A DNA stretch of 64,000 nt from Moniliophthora roreri (Eukaryota > Basidiomycota > Agaricomycetes > Agaricales > Marasmiaceae), in NCBI GenBank assembly GCA_001466705.2, contig LATX02000193.1:248001-312000 (forward strand). The letters run 5' to 3'. A model generated the notes under the pieces. It was not told where the DNA came from, did not search any database, and worked only from the letters and a program-made list of their open reading frames with translations. A program made the translations under genes and the position numbers. Shown here piece after piece: positions 11,238-23,334 of the stretch (positions are counted from its first letter, which is position 1; every line of letters begins with the position of its first letter).

Positions 11238-12463
11238 ATGGATAACCACGAGTTTCGGTAAGTTTCCTATTTCTACATCTTATCTTGATTTGTCTTGACG
11301 GGGTCGCTACAACAAGAAGTGTCTCAGGTTCCGATTCGTACACAAGCGCCGAACATAATGCCCCCGAGCTATGGCTTTCAATACCAACTGCCGATGACCT
11401 AGATATCATGTGAGCATGCTCAGTCATTGTGCACTTCCATCGTTGACACGTTTATACCTTCAGATCTGGTGATCCAGACTTCCAAGAATTCGTTCGCATT
11501 TTGGAGGATGACGGAGTTGACCTCTTGAAACCGGGTACAGATGAGGGAGTACTAGTGGGCAGCGGGGATGGCGCCGCAACGTACCCAAACGACCTACAGG
11601 ATACCCAACACTCAAGTGCCACTCACGTGGCTACATTCTCCCAACTCAGTACTATTGCCCTTGGCTCCTTCGACAGTCCTCTGCACACAAACGGTGCTTA
11701 CCTTTATGATGCCTGGAACTTACCTGCGGTCTCAAGTTCAGATATCAATGTCCCAAATTCTGCTGTGCATCACTATCTCGCTGAATCTTATCCTATCCCA
11801 TCGTAAGTCGCCACTTTCTCAAAAACTCAAAGTGACCAATGCTTGTTCACTAGTTCTTTCGAAAGTCCGGTGTATCAATACGAATCAAACGATTTCCAGC
11901 AGCCAATGCCTGTGACTAGTGGTCTGAAAAAAACCTTACCGGACTTCGTTGAAGGTTCCAGTCGCCAACCTGAAGAGCTTGAAGAGCGTATCGATCCACC
12001 ATTTTCAAACCCGAGTTCTAGGATCACTCTAGACATATCACACAGGTGAGAACCTTCTGACACTTCATTATGGGAGCTGAAAACTGAATTCGCTGTCTAA
12101 AGCATTCCCAACAATACTGTGCAACCCAGCAAGACCTGTCGTTGTGGTGCCGTCCTAAGTGACATAAATGGAGGTGTGCGCCGGCACCTTCATGTGGCGC
12201 ACAGAACGAACCTCGAAAGCTTGACCTGTCCCTGGCCGGCATCAGAGTGTAGTCATTCGGGTAAATTTGCTGAGCCTAGCAATCTCGTGCGGCACATCAA
12301 GGAGCACCACTTCAAATTAGGTGCCACGTGCCAAAGGTGCGGGGACATATTTCACAACAAATATTCGATGACCAGGCATTTGTCGTCATGCCGTGGTGAG
12401 CATGGTATTGCATTCAGGTACGGACATAGGATGGGCAACGACAAAGGCAGGCGGCGAGAGTGA
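11238..12463 (+). CDS. C2H2-type zinc-finger protein
   Basis: Inferred exons: 11238-11257, 11317-11409, 11464-11802, 11854-12045, 12103-12463. All splice phases agree and give about 334 aa. The first 20-nt exon encodes MDNHEF and part of Arg. The N-terminal two thirds are Ser/Asp/Pro-rich and look disordered, as in activation regions. The last exon holds three zinc-finger-like units: CRCGAVLSDINGGVRRHLHV, then CPWPASECSHSG with HIKEHH, then CQRCGDIFHNKYSMTRHLSS ending in Cys, and a basic tail GNDKGRRRE. This arrangement is common in Agaricomycete C2H2 regulators. A nuclear DNA-binding role is likely but inferred. The gene converges on the HVA22-like gene. Confidence 0.8.
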
Positions 12464-12971
12464 GAGGTTTTTTAGTGTTTCTCGAATGGGCATCGATAGT
12501 GTCGACGTCCTCTCCAGTGTCCTCATACCTCTGATATCCTCATTTCTCTCCTGGTTATCCTTCATACCTTTTCGTCTTGGACCATTTGGACCACTGTTCC
12601 ATATGTAAATTGTAAAATGTAAAATGGATTGCACCGTCCTCTTGTCTTATATCGTGGGGCTAAGGGCCACTTTCTCCTCTATCTGCTCTTGTCATATCGC
12701 TCTAGCATTGTAGTTATCGACTCGTTTTGTACATTCATAGCCGTCTATCTTATTCGGTTCATGAGATATTCCTTACTCGACGTCAAAGAAGAGAGCTGAG
12801 AAAGACAAGGCCGTGCGCTGCGCTGATTCTCCAGTCAATGTCAACGTCTATAAGATAATGAAAATGCCAAATACTGATAATACATATGGTTCGTAATGTT
12901 TCTAACATCAAATCCTCGTAAATATGATAGGCTAGCGATGTTCCAACAAAAAAGTCAAGAAGTCAAGAATC
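12464..12971. terminator. Convergent 3' region of the zinc-finger and HVA22-like genes
   Basis: This 508-bp AT-rich spacer lies between two converging stop codons. It should hold both polyadenylation regions. No other gene is seen. Confidence 0.35.
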
Positions 12972-15275
12972 TCAACCAGTACCACGTAAGCGAGAAGAAG
13001 ACCGTGTAGCGACCTTGGTGATCGTGCTCGAAGCCGCTTTGGTTATAGTGGCATTCGAGGAAGGCTTTGACGGCACCGGCCTCGAAGGTTTATGTACAGG
13101 TGCCGCTCGTTTATTCTCTCCGGCCTGAGTCTCGGCATTACTACTGCTCCCTTCACTCGTAACAGGATCCTTCGTGGTAGTTGCCCTAAGTTTCTGCACA
13201 ATAGGCGCATCCGACGCAGCATCTCCAAGTCTTCTTCGTTTTCTCAACGGAGGTAAGGACGAGGCAGGTTTAGTTGCATCCTGGCCCTGACTCTGTGACC
13301 GAGTAGTAGCTATTTTCTTCGCTGGAAGCCCTTTTCGCGTTCGTGTTGGTACTCGTGCTCGTGTTTGTACCTCATCCACATCTTCATCCTCAGACGTCGA
13401 CAATACCTCCAACTCAAGCTTCTTTCCTTGAGTGACCCGCAAGGTCTGATTAAGAGAAGGTTCTGGTGAAATCGTTCTCCCATGCGATCGCGATCGTTTT
13501 TGTCCAACCCTTGGGCGTTCAGGATCAGAATCAGAGGATTGAATCATCGATCCAGAGACAGAAACCGAACCAGATAAGGATTCCACCGACACAGATCCAG
13601 ACGAATCAGTGCGAAATAAGGAGCCGTTGTCCGTTGTCGTCAATCCCGTATGCCTCGAGCTAGAACGAGACCTAGATGATGCAGGTGTCTTCTCGCCGGC
13701 TCTACTCCGGTTCCGTTCACTATCCGCAAGTGAAGGATACACGATCGAAGGAGATACAAATAACGACCTCGCACTAGCTCTCGCCCTAATCGTCGACCTT
13801 AGCGTCATACTCGTGTTGCTACCCGAAGGAGGCAGCGGTGCACGAGGCCCAGGGGTTTGAAGTGTGACATTAAAGCTTCCGTCCGAGTCGACGTCGTTGT
13901 CCTCTGATAAACTCTCTTCTTCACCTGCTCCTGCACCCGCATCTGCTCCAAGATCCACATCCATCAGTTCCATTATACGCTCATCTCCAACTGGCGCATC
14001 ACTATCCTCCTCGTCTTCTTCCTCTTCTTCATGGATTTGATCAGCACCCCTAGAATCGTCGCTCAAGCCCCGTATCCCGTAGTTGGGGTTTAAAGGTCTA
14101 CGCGGTGGCAAGAGCGACGGTTGAAAACCCTGCCTTTCTTCTGCAACATCCTCTAAAATAGCACCATCTCCAGCACGCCACGGATCGTTTCGTATACGCA
14201 TGGCGTTCGCGCGGCCTTTTCCTTGGCTTGAGGTGGAAGATAATGACGTGGTAGGCAGGCGGGCGGCATTGGTATAAGGCGTAGGCGGGTAAGCCGAGGG
14301 AAAAGATGGGTATTGACGGGCGTCCCAGTCCCATTCCCAGGCGTCTTCCTTGGACCGAGGTGTCGGTTGAGGAGATGAGTTGACGGACCGTAATGGATGG
14401 TGCTGCGAAGGTGCGGGTACAGCAAGGTTATCTTGATCTCCTTGAGTGGGAAATCGCAGTTGCTCGGTGACTGGGTAAGGATATTTTGCATGCCCATTCG
14501 CGTTTCCATTGCCATTCATGTTGGATGGCCCAGCTGATGGCTGACGATATGTCTCCCTTAAGGTCGCTGTAGAGGTGACCTCGTAGAACCCCGCAGTCGC
14601 CTCATTTTGAGTCGGTGCAGAAGCCGGTGCTGTGTATGACTCGACGGGTACTGGCAATGAGGCGCTGAAGTAGGTGAACGGGGAGAACATCTGCAGGGAG
14701 CTGGGAAGTTGTTCGTGTGCGGAACGGGAGATGTCTAAGGTTGAGCGTGTGATGAAACCGAGCAAGCTGAACACGATATCTCCAATCATACGGGAGACCT
14801 CGAGGATCATGTCGATAGTAGATGTATAGGGTCGAAGGAATGGACGTATAATGTGTAAAAAGATTGGCTCTGCTCCCTGTGTGTATTGGTGAGGATTTGG
14901 TTAAAAACGGGGAGAAGCGAGATACACACTTTTGCTTTGGTCAATATAACAAATAATAACACCAGTGCTTTGAATTCGGAGTAAAATGGGACGAATAGAG
15001 AAACTATTCGTTCAAAATGGCGTTCATAAATCGCTATACAGCACTTTGCAGAAATTAGACCTATCAATCTGTTAAAATGCAGCAAGAAAGCTCACCCATA
15101 CAATCCAAACCGCCAGACACCCCTTCATGTCCCTTTTCCTCTGCGTCAGACTGGCTTGCGACGGTAACCCTGCCCTGGATCGCGCACTCGGCCGAGGAGG
15201 CTTCAACGTCTTGAAGGTATTGTAGACATTGAAAAAGAGCATGGAAAGTCGAAGGACGGGGACAAATAAGGACAT
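12972..15275 (-). CDS. HVA22/TB2-DP1 (REEP) family ER membrane-shaping protein with long disordered tail
   Basis: Inferred exons: 15096-15275, 14930-15043, 12972-14876; all phase 0, giving about 732 aa. Residues about 45-115 form the TB2/DP1/HVA22 domain: WCCIAIYERHFERIVSLFVP, FYSEFKALVLLFVILTKAKG, AEPIFLHIIRPFLRPYTSTI. REEP/HVA22 proteins insert hairpins in the ER membrane and curve tubules. The long C-terminal part is Ser/Pro/acidic with runs such as HEEEEEDEEDSD and many SRSRS tracts; it is probably disordered. Such long tails are usual in mushroom HVA22 homologues. Parts of this gene, with intron remnants, recur as decayed copies at 20.4, 35.4, 44-46 and 53-57 kb. This copy is the only intact one here. 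Confidence 0.85.
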
Positions 15276-16509
15276 TTTGGGCTCTCCACGTCGTTAGAAT
15301 TCGTTCGTGTTCGTCGAAATTTGGTGGGTTTGAAACTGCGGCAATGGCGTGAGGTGCAGCAACGAGGCAGTTCCTCCTCGTGCACTCTAATCCTTGTTCC
15401 AGTAATCAGTAAGATCGTTGTGGTTGAATATCGAGATGGATGTCGGAGCCCTCTGCAGGGATCGTTATGGTCGAGCAGAAAGCCTCATTGAATCCCACGT
15501 GCCCTTGCTTCGGCTTGACGCCGAACCATCGGTGGCGGCGCTCAACTGTCGACTTGAATAATGGAAGTACGTTTAGCCAGCTTCCATGATGCGTACTTTT
15601 CTTTGCTAATTTGCTATGCAAAGGACCTCTTTAGCCTGGTTGAGTCTTGACACCAGCAGTTAGCCCGGAAATTAACGGACTTGAACCTCAGTTCATTCGG
15701 ACGTTCCGTCGTTACCCGTTGTGCCGCCGCTAGCGACCTATGGGGCTGGCACCTTCCTCCGCAGTCCGATGCAAAAGTTCGTGATTCTGGAGTACGTTCA
15801 ACGGTCACCTTTCAATCTCATACTGGAGCTGGTTCCAGGCTCATTTACCATGGGTAGTGGGACATATTTTGGCTATATTTTGGCTAGACGAGCGATGATA
15901 TTATCGATGCGGAATGGAGCCAGGAACATTACCATTATCACCTTGCCCTGGTATACTTCAACGCACATACTCAGTATACAGCTTGCTTTCTCAGAACGGA
16001 AAATGGTACGTGATAAGCCCTCTACTGCCTGCTTCTCCTGGCATGTATTCTGTTCGCATGCCACGGTAGTGATACTCATCCTTTGTAGTACTCCAAGCTG
16101 TAATTGCCTCGGGAGACTTATGGAATCGTGGGCGAGATGGCCGAGCTGTTCAAGGTGCCGAACCAGGGACCAAGACGATTTCGTTCATCCTGTCTGAATA
16201 AAATCTTCGTACAGGATTCCGGTGAGATTTCGAATTCTAGACTGGGCAATACATAGGGAAGTTTGAATCTCATTTTCGTCACTGCAGCTTCCTTTTAATC
16301 AATCCTTTGCCTGTCAACGCATTTAAGAAGGCAGTGGAACGAGGATGCAGGGCCCAGGCATTGGCAAGCAGATGACATTGAAGATCGTATTCAAAATAAT
16401 CGTCCATTATACGCTATTCCAGTCTCCAGTACGCTTCGAAATAGTCCGTATCAGTCATTAACAGTCTGGCTTTTCTACACACTACACCGCAGGTCTACAG
16501 TGAGATGCT
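15276..16509. other. Spacer with no supported gene
   Basis: It holds the HVA22-like promoter and several short open frames without recognisable features. A stretch near 16128-16195 begins like a class II tRNA but has no convincing T arm. Confidence 0.35.
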
Positions 16510-17070
16510 TTAGGCAATGTTGACCGAAATGTTGTAAGTGCTATACAAAGGCGCATTGCTTGCCTAGAATACAAATATTCATCATCAGGATTTGCAGTCT
16601 CATAATTATAATCAGAGATCCAAACTCACCCCAACAGTCGCAAGGCTAATCAAGCCCAAAATAGCGTGTCCCTTGGGGAAGTCGGCCGGAATGTTGATGG
16701 AGAAGTTTTGGTGAGGAGGAAGGCTAACAGCAACATCGCCGTGGTACACAGGGGAGAAGGCGCCCTTGTAGATGATAGTCCCGAGTGTATCGTTGGTGAG
16801 TTGGCATTTTCCGACTTCGCAGCTCTGAAGACCGAGCGCGATGCCGACTTCGTCGATATTCTGGGGTATGGGCTGGTAGAATGTATTTGTCAGTGTTGAG
16901 TTGGAAGGAAATGAAACGAAACTAGGTACCTCAACCTCGACCCGGATGTGCGCGTTCTGGCCGGCCTGAATGGTGTCCCACATCTGGGGAGAACCAATGC
17001 TTGCTTTGCCAGGTACGGCGAGAGCGGTGGTGGCCAAGGTGAGAGCGGCAATGAGAGGAGCGGCGAACAT
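16510..17070 (-). CDS. Small secreted protein
   Basis: Inferred exons: 16930-17070, 16630-16872, 16510-16563; all phase 0, giving 145 aa. The N-terminus MFAAPLIAALTLATTALAVP is a clear signal peptide with a likely cleavage after ALA. The mature part is a beta-rich domain with two Cys (LQSCEVGKCQL) and potential N-glycosylation sites (NDT, NFS, NIS). It ends YSTYNISVNIA. Exon 2 joins exon 1 through an intron with CTGAC branch point and CAG end. It resembles small secreted proteins of Agaricomycetes of unknown role; an extracellular or cell-wall location is inferred. I cannot name a family. Confidence 0.75.
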
Positions 17071-17105
17071 CGGGGGAGTTGTGTTATGATGGTGAATAGT
17101 GTGGC

Positions 17106-17112
17106 TTTTATA
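17106..17112 (-). promoter_or_regulatory. TATA box of the small secreted protein gene
   Basis: TATAAAA on the minus strand, about 36 nt before the ATG at 17070, implying a very short leader. Confidence 0.5.
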
Positions 17113-17119
17113 TCAAGAG

Positions 17120-20100
17120 GTCGGACTAATTTCACCGTGATTCTGAAGCAGGAACACCCTGTGGCAACTCTGTGGCATCCGGCACTTGGTAACGTTTCAC
17201 GTCGTTACATTCCTTTTTGCGAGGAGAATTGCGATAGCGATCTTGGCAAATTGTTACAGGTTGGACAACGTTTCAGTTTGACGATTGACTCAAGACTGGT
17301 ATCAGGGCCTGATTCTTCAGAAAATTTCGTGTAGAATAAAAGAACAGAGTAAGGAGTAGGAAAGAGCGGCGGCCAGGAATGAATTTCCACATGTGCATAC
17401 CTGTGCACGCCTAGTGGGCAGTGAAATTCAAATTCCTAGAAAATGACGTCGCTTATCTTTTGAACGCCGAAGCTTCTCATTCTCGTTGAGCCATGATTTC
17501 TGCAAAACAAGCGAAAAAGACAGGCGGGCCCGTCGAATACCGCTGAGAGTAACACCCAACGAAGCAGGAGACTTGGGGCGTATCTGCGTATGGAGCCGAG
17601 CGCCCAAAAATTTCCCGATCTGGGGCAATCCGCCTACTTATGAAATCGTTCTGCCGCAGATCCGCTTGAGCAACCCGAGGGATCAGTCGATGGGTAGCAC
17701 GCAAGTTTGACGCAAGTACCACAGCATCAACGCTGTCCAATTCATATTCATGCTCACCATGAGGCCGTCCGGGTAGCCAATAATGATCTCCACCACGAAA
17801 CCATTCTTCCAGGTCAGGGCGACTTGGGTACGAGGTAGTTGTCGATTTGTATGACGGATCAATACCGTCCGGTTTATGCTTCTAGGTAGCAAAGCTGAAC
17901 TTTCTGCCAGTGCTCGCTGGTGATTTGGAAGTGACGTCGGCCAATGCGCTAGAATCTTTTCGGCCCAGAACAGCCACACTTTTAAGTTTTACGACGGAAA
18001 CTGCAGTCCTTCCTGTCCTAATCGTTATCGAGCTTCAGTCAAATTGTATACGCGAAACTTATGGTGGCTGTAAGATAAGAATAGGTTGTGTAGTAGCAGA
18101 GATCATGGGAGGCCACCGGCCAATCATCATGCGGCCATCGCGAATCGCATCAGGATAATACACCGCCAATGTGTCCTGACCTCCTCACGAGGTCATAGGG
18201 CTGATGTTGTGCGATCTCCCCCGCTCGCCAATGCTTGACCTCAGAAGATGTCGAAAAATCGATTCGTTGACCTCCTACGAGACCCCGGGTTCGATCAGGA
18301 TTCCGCGCGGGTAGCAACGCCATCACGGCTTGCATTACGGCTCACCTTTTTACGGTTCCTGTTCCGTGCCGCCGATCCTTTCGCTTTTGAATCATTCCAA
18401 TTTCTAAGTGCGGCAAACACATATATCATTAATGAATCTAGACTACAGAGTACAACATGGTGGGCCTAAGCTACCATAAGTCCCCTCGAATTTAGAGACT
18501 CTGTATATATAACGACAATTACCTACAGCAATACTATGTCAGTAAGTTGCCCTTTGTGAGTGAACAGTTCAAGACTTACTTGCTTTGCAACACTTCTAGC
18601 TTGAAGTTGCGGCAGAGATCTGCTCATGTAAGTCAGTGACAATGAGATGAGATGGGATGTATTGACTTACCATGAACAGAATCCAGGAACTTAGAGGAAA
18701 AAACTGCTGAAGTTCAAAAGTCAGAGAGGGAGAACGTGGGGTTAGAAGCAAGAGTGTCTTAAAGTCAATCGTCTTTTATGCCACGTCAAAAAATCAAACA
18801 CTGGCAAATATCGGTAAGGGAGGGTACAAAACTGTTGAAGCGGAAGGCTTTACGTGCCGTTGGAGGCTATTGGCTGGGGCCGCCGCTTATATTCTGAGGC
18901 GCGCTCGGTTTTGCAGTCATGCCATGCGACTTCTCGTGCCCAGAGTTCCAGACCTCTGACGAGCTCAAATCGAGGTCCTCCGAGGTCCCAGCACGATGTC
19001 CCTCAACCTCTCGTTCTGAGGTCAAACCGACATCTGACCACTTTGGTGGTGTATTGTAGGCACACATTATCGATAGTTGCCGGTCCTTTTTAAGCTAAAA
19101 GGTTGATTTCAGGAAGGCTGATTAGGACTGAACTAACTCGACTCCAAGGGAAACGTGTCGAACGGAGTACAATTTCGGGCACCGCACAGCTTCAGGTATG
19201 TATGTATGTATGTAAAAGAACACGAGGCGCGGCTGTAGGAATAGGAAAGAAAATAAGTATCCGGCATGAAAACGCAAGCAAATGAGCGCGCTACGACAAG
19301 AGCTATTATCACGATTCCCATTCATCTCGTTACTGCTTCCTTCATCTCTTACGTTTCCCAAGCATTGGAGCGTCGGGAATTCCCATGTAGCCTGCCGAGG
19401 CAATCCTAAATGCGAAAAGTAAAATGCAAATCAATCAAAAAGAACTGCTCAAACGAACCAATGCCCGCACCCCAAATCCAGCCGTCAGGCCTGCCAAACA
19501 AAATCCAATCGTCCTAAACTCCAGCACACCGTTACAGACGAGTTGACGCTTCCAAAGCACTCATCTGCCTGTCTCAGAGTTCATAGCCGGGTGCAGTTGC
19601 TTCTAGAGATATTATGTACGCTCCTTGGGCCTTTGGATGCCATTTCCGCGTTATAGCGTCAGACGCGTACTAGCACAAGACTTCCGACCCTCATAATGCA
19701 GGAGTTTCGTCCACTTTGGGTGCCTTGGAGCCCGCATGTATAATATTCCAAACATACCATCCTGGCTACGTAGAAATGAGTATTCAGTGACGGCAAAATC
19801 CCCAGTGCACGCACCACGAGATAAAATCCTCTCCATTTCCATGCTACCTCTTCCAGTGATCCTGCCTTTCTTCGATTGAAGGAAGACGACAGTGCTATAA
19901 CGAACATTTTTGAGATATTCCTGTATGGCTGATAGATTAAGAATATATACTGCAGACTCGACCTTCGATATTCAATGCATCCCGTCTTGAAAATCTCCAA
20001 CTCAATAGTTCTGGGATTCAAGCTGGCTAAGAGGCGAGTGTGAAGGAAACCATTGATGCCAATCATTGATGGTTGGTCGAAGTCAAGGTTTCATAGACGC

Positions 20101-20280
20101 CCGTCACCTTTGCTCTTCACTCTCACCAGTTCTCACACCTGGACCACCTTTCGCACTCTTCAGACCCTTCTCGATATCGTCTCATTTCTGCTAAAACATT
20201 ACCACGGGCTTCAAAAAAGAGCAATGGGAGTCGGGTAGTTGTTCACATTTTTTTTTTTTCACGAATTAGAGAACAGGCAG
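17120..20280. other. Three-kb region without a supported gene
   Basis: Open frames here are short, overlap on both strands and show no family features. The longest (135 codons, minus strand, 19659-20066) lacks a signal peptide or domain. It may contain decayed genes that I cannot recognise. Confidence 0.35.
19197..19212. repeat. (TATG)n microsatellite
   Basis: Four tandem TATG units. Confidence 0.8.
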
Positions 20281-20409
20281 GCTATTCGTTTGGTTCGGTT
20301 CCGTAGGTGAGCGGCTTTGGATACCTCCTCCCAAAGATACAAGTCTAATTCTTGCGTGTTCTTGTATAGCAATTCATGACATAAATGCCAATTGAATAAT
20401 CTGTTCACT

Positions 20410-21360
20410 TTCTACGCCGAATTCAAGGCTCCGGTGAAATTGGTTTTTTTTTTTTGTACGGTCACCTTCCCCTTTTGACCATCCACTAAATGCTCATAAT
20501 CGTACACAGGGAGCTTACGCATTTGGCTTCTTCGATCTATACATCCACCTCGACGCGATCCTCGACGTCTTCCGAATCATCAGATACCATCCCGATACCA
20601 TGTCCGGTTTCCAAGGCTTCATCACACGCTCAGCTTCGGCCATTCAGCAAGCGGACAACTTCCCAGTTCTCTGCATCTACTCTCCCCAGTCCTCCTATCC
20701 AAGGACGACGTCTGGCAATACCTTTCCTTTCCTACTTCCTTTTATTCCATCTTCGCAGAAGAAAGAGAAAGGCACGGTTTTCAACCGTCGCTCTTGCCAC
20801 CATATAGGCCTTGAACCCTGGATGTCGATACACCACTCGGAGATGAGTGTATCATGGGTATGGATTCGGGAATCGGGATTGGTGTAGGTGACGTAGTGGC
20901 GGAAGGAGACGAAAATAGTATACCGGGGGACAACGATATCAACGCCGATGGAAGCTTCAATTATCCGCAGTACTTTGTGCAACCGTTGCTTCCTTCGGGA
21001 AGTACCACAGCAAGACGCTCAGATCGACAATTAGGGCCGAGGGCTAGTGCAAGGTCGCTGTTTGTTCCTCGATTAGCGTATCCTTTTGTGTGCGGAAGTG
21101 GCGAGGGGACATCTCGTTCTCGTTCTCGCTAAGGAAACATTATCCACGACAAGCGCTCAGTCCTTTATTTCATCTGTATCGGTAGCGTCTTATCTGATTT
21201 CGTTGATCGATAAGCCAGTCAGATGGGCAGAGGCGGGCGGTGGTCGCATTCGCATGGGAAAGCTACTATACCAGAACCGTCCTTGCGGGCAACTCAAGGA
21301 AAGACGTCTGTGGACGTCGAGTTGGAGGTGTCGTCAGTGTCGAGGGACGAGGGTATAGGC
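20410..21360 (+). pseudogene. Decayed copy A of the HVA22-like gene
   Basis: The piece around GAATTCAAGG (20431) aligns with exon 2 of the intact gene (FYSEFKAL). After an intron remnant ending TACACAG, the stretch GGAGCTTACGCATTTGG matches the start of exon 3. Further on, GGAGATGAGTGTATCATGG (20838) and the Ser/Arg-rich stretch with ARSLFVPRLAYP (about 21050-21090) match the tail (ARSLFVSPSIVYPS). Frames are broken by many indels. Retention of intron sequence shows DNA-level duplication rather than retrocopying. Confidence 0.7.
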
Positions 21361-22299
21361 AAGATACAACCACGGACATGAACTACTCGGGCGGTGCTGT
21401 ACCAGGGTGAACCCAAGCCAACCTCGTCGGCCATCACCTAAATGAAGGGATGAAGGAGACTTGGGGATGCGCATGGTTAGAGCTGCGAGGTTATGGTGAC
21501 GTCGAGATTGGGAAGCGTGTTCTGACAGCAGCATCGTTCAAAGGACTCTGCTACCGTTACGAATGCTGATACATGGGCTAATACCACCAAAGCGGATTCG
21601 AGTACGAGTACGAGTACTATACCCAAGATGGCTTGCATGGTCTTCATCTCTCTACGTGATACTGGCACTTGTAATGTGATCCAATAATATTGGAATCATT
21701 CGTTAGATTGTTGACAGCTGGTATTTCTATAATCATATAGATTTTGCTAGTGGACAGTTAGGGCGAGTACAAGGTTAAGACGTGAAGGAAGGTGATAATG
21801 CCTATGACAGGAAATGAGGCTCCGATACTATCAGAAACTTGAAGCGAGAGAACGATCGATGATGGACTACGCTGTTCAGATTGCTCCCTTCGTGCCCTAG
21901 CCATAGTCCTTTCTGCTTTGTTCTAGTCACTGCGACAATGCGTCTGGGGCATGTAACGTTTCATATGGCTTGCTTCGCGAAGTTGTCCAAAAAAAGTTGC
22001 CCAATCGATCGTGAAGTAGCCGGAAAAACACGCTGCTACCTTTATGCACGGCTACGGGTACCGCCATCGTCACCTCGCTTTATTTATTGCTCAGGACGGC
22101 ATGTCATCATGCACAGTAACATTGCTGCGGAAAGAGACCGACAGTTCACGAGGTTGGCAGACAGTCGACTACAGGCTCTCACCTTGCTGTTGTTCGAGTG
22201 TTTGAGGGTATGAGGCGACCGTGGGGCCTTCGGTTTCGTAGAGGGTGAAAGGAGGCGCGACGACAGGTGAACCGTGAATGTGTGGAGTTGAGGAAGGAT

Positions 22300-22985
22300 G
22301 TGCGAGTGCACGATATCTGAAGATTGGGGATAATAGGTGAAATGAAATCGATATGACGACTCGACATACCTTCTTCTCCCGTTGCTCCCATATCACAGGC
22401 GAATGAAAGAAAGTCAAGCACCCAAGCCCAACTTCGTCTCATCATGCATCGTTCTCCAAATCGTCACAGCTGCGGTATCGTGTAGTCCTTGACGGGACCA
22501 GGGAAAGCCTTTTGGTCGAATTGCCCATCTGCTCGAGCTGCGCACGCCAGATCTCCTCCAAATGACGTTCCAGCTCCACTGATCTTCGCTTGAACTTGAG
22601 GCGTTAAAGTTTCATTTGCGGGTTCTTTTGCTTTTGAGCATCATTGCGAGATGTAAGACCACAATATTCCGTGGATCGTGAAAGCAGATGATGGAAGGAG
22701 AGAATTGTCTTTGCAATTAGGGATCCGATTCAAGACAGGCGCCGTACCTGTTCAATGTCTTGGTTATGGAGATGTGTTACATTTCGGCGACCTTCAGCGA
22801 AGCGGTGATTTGGATCCGAAAGCGAGGAACTGTGCTCATCTTTTTGGTCCTTGAACGTGATAAAAGGATCTGGGGTTATCATAATAAAGGGCTTTGTATC
22901 GGATCTACGTTGAAGACAACATACCTCTGCCGATGCCTTCACTTTATTATTCTCTGAATATCTTTGCTTCGTCGCCATAGCCACA
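22300..22985 (-). pseudogene. Degenerate sequence paired with HVA22-like copies
   Basis: The minus-strand frame beginning MAMATKQRYSENN (22984) resembles MTTKQSERM at 58053. The segment TCTGCTCGAGCTG (about 22530) and CTCCCATATCAC (about 22385) recur near 54890 and 54712. A neighbour of the HVA22-like gene therefore seems to have been duplicated with it. No protein family is recognised. Confidence 0.4.
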
Positions 22986-23334
22986 GCCTAAATCCCCCTC
23001 AATGCCTTGAATCCATAAGCTGGATAATAGTCAAAGAAAAAAATAATATTGTCAGCGAGGAATGGAATGTATAATTATAAACAAGCTAACCAAACGGGTT
23101 ACGACATCGCGATCGTGAATGTGAACGATCACGAGGGACGAAACGCAGTTCCCCGGTATAATTCGAAGCACATCGACATGTTTCCCGCCACAAGGCAAAC
23201 ACAAGGCCGAACTGTGCCCTGCTCGTTCAACACTTGCCTTTGTCTTCTTGCCCAATCCTTCCCTCACTATTCTCTTCCTGTCCCCAACTTCTTCACTTGC
23301 CTTGCACTTGCCATCCTCATTTTACTTGAAAGAC

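Noticed and set aside
16128..16195. tRNA-Ser/Leu-like start (GGCGAGATGGCCGAGC)
   Set aside because: No matching T arm, anticodon stem or acceptor pairing follows.
15721..16197. 158-codon plus-strand open frame
   Set aside because: No recognisable domain or family. It overlaps open frames on the other strand and has no supporting splice pattern.
18285..18310. B-box-like GGGTTCGATCAGG suggesting a tRNA
   Set aside because: The flanking bases do not pair to form a T stem, and no D or acceptor arm is found.
19659..20066. 135-codon minus-strand open frame
   Set aside because: No signal peptide, domain, intron pattern or homologue is recognisable, and overlapping frames on both strands suggest chance.
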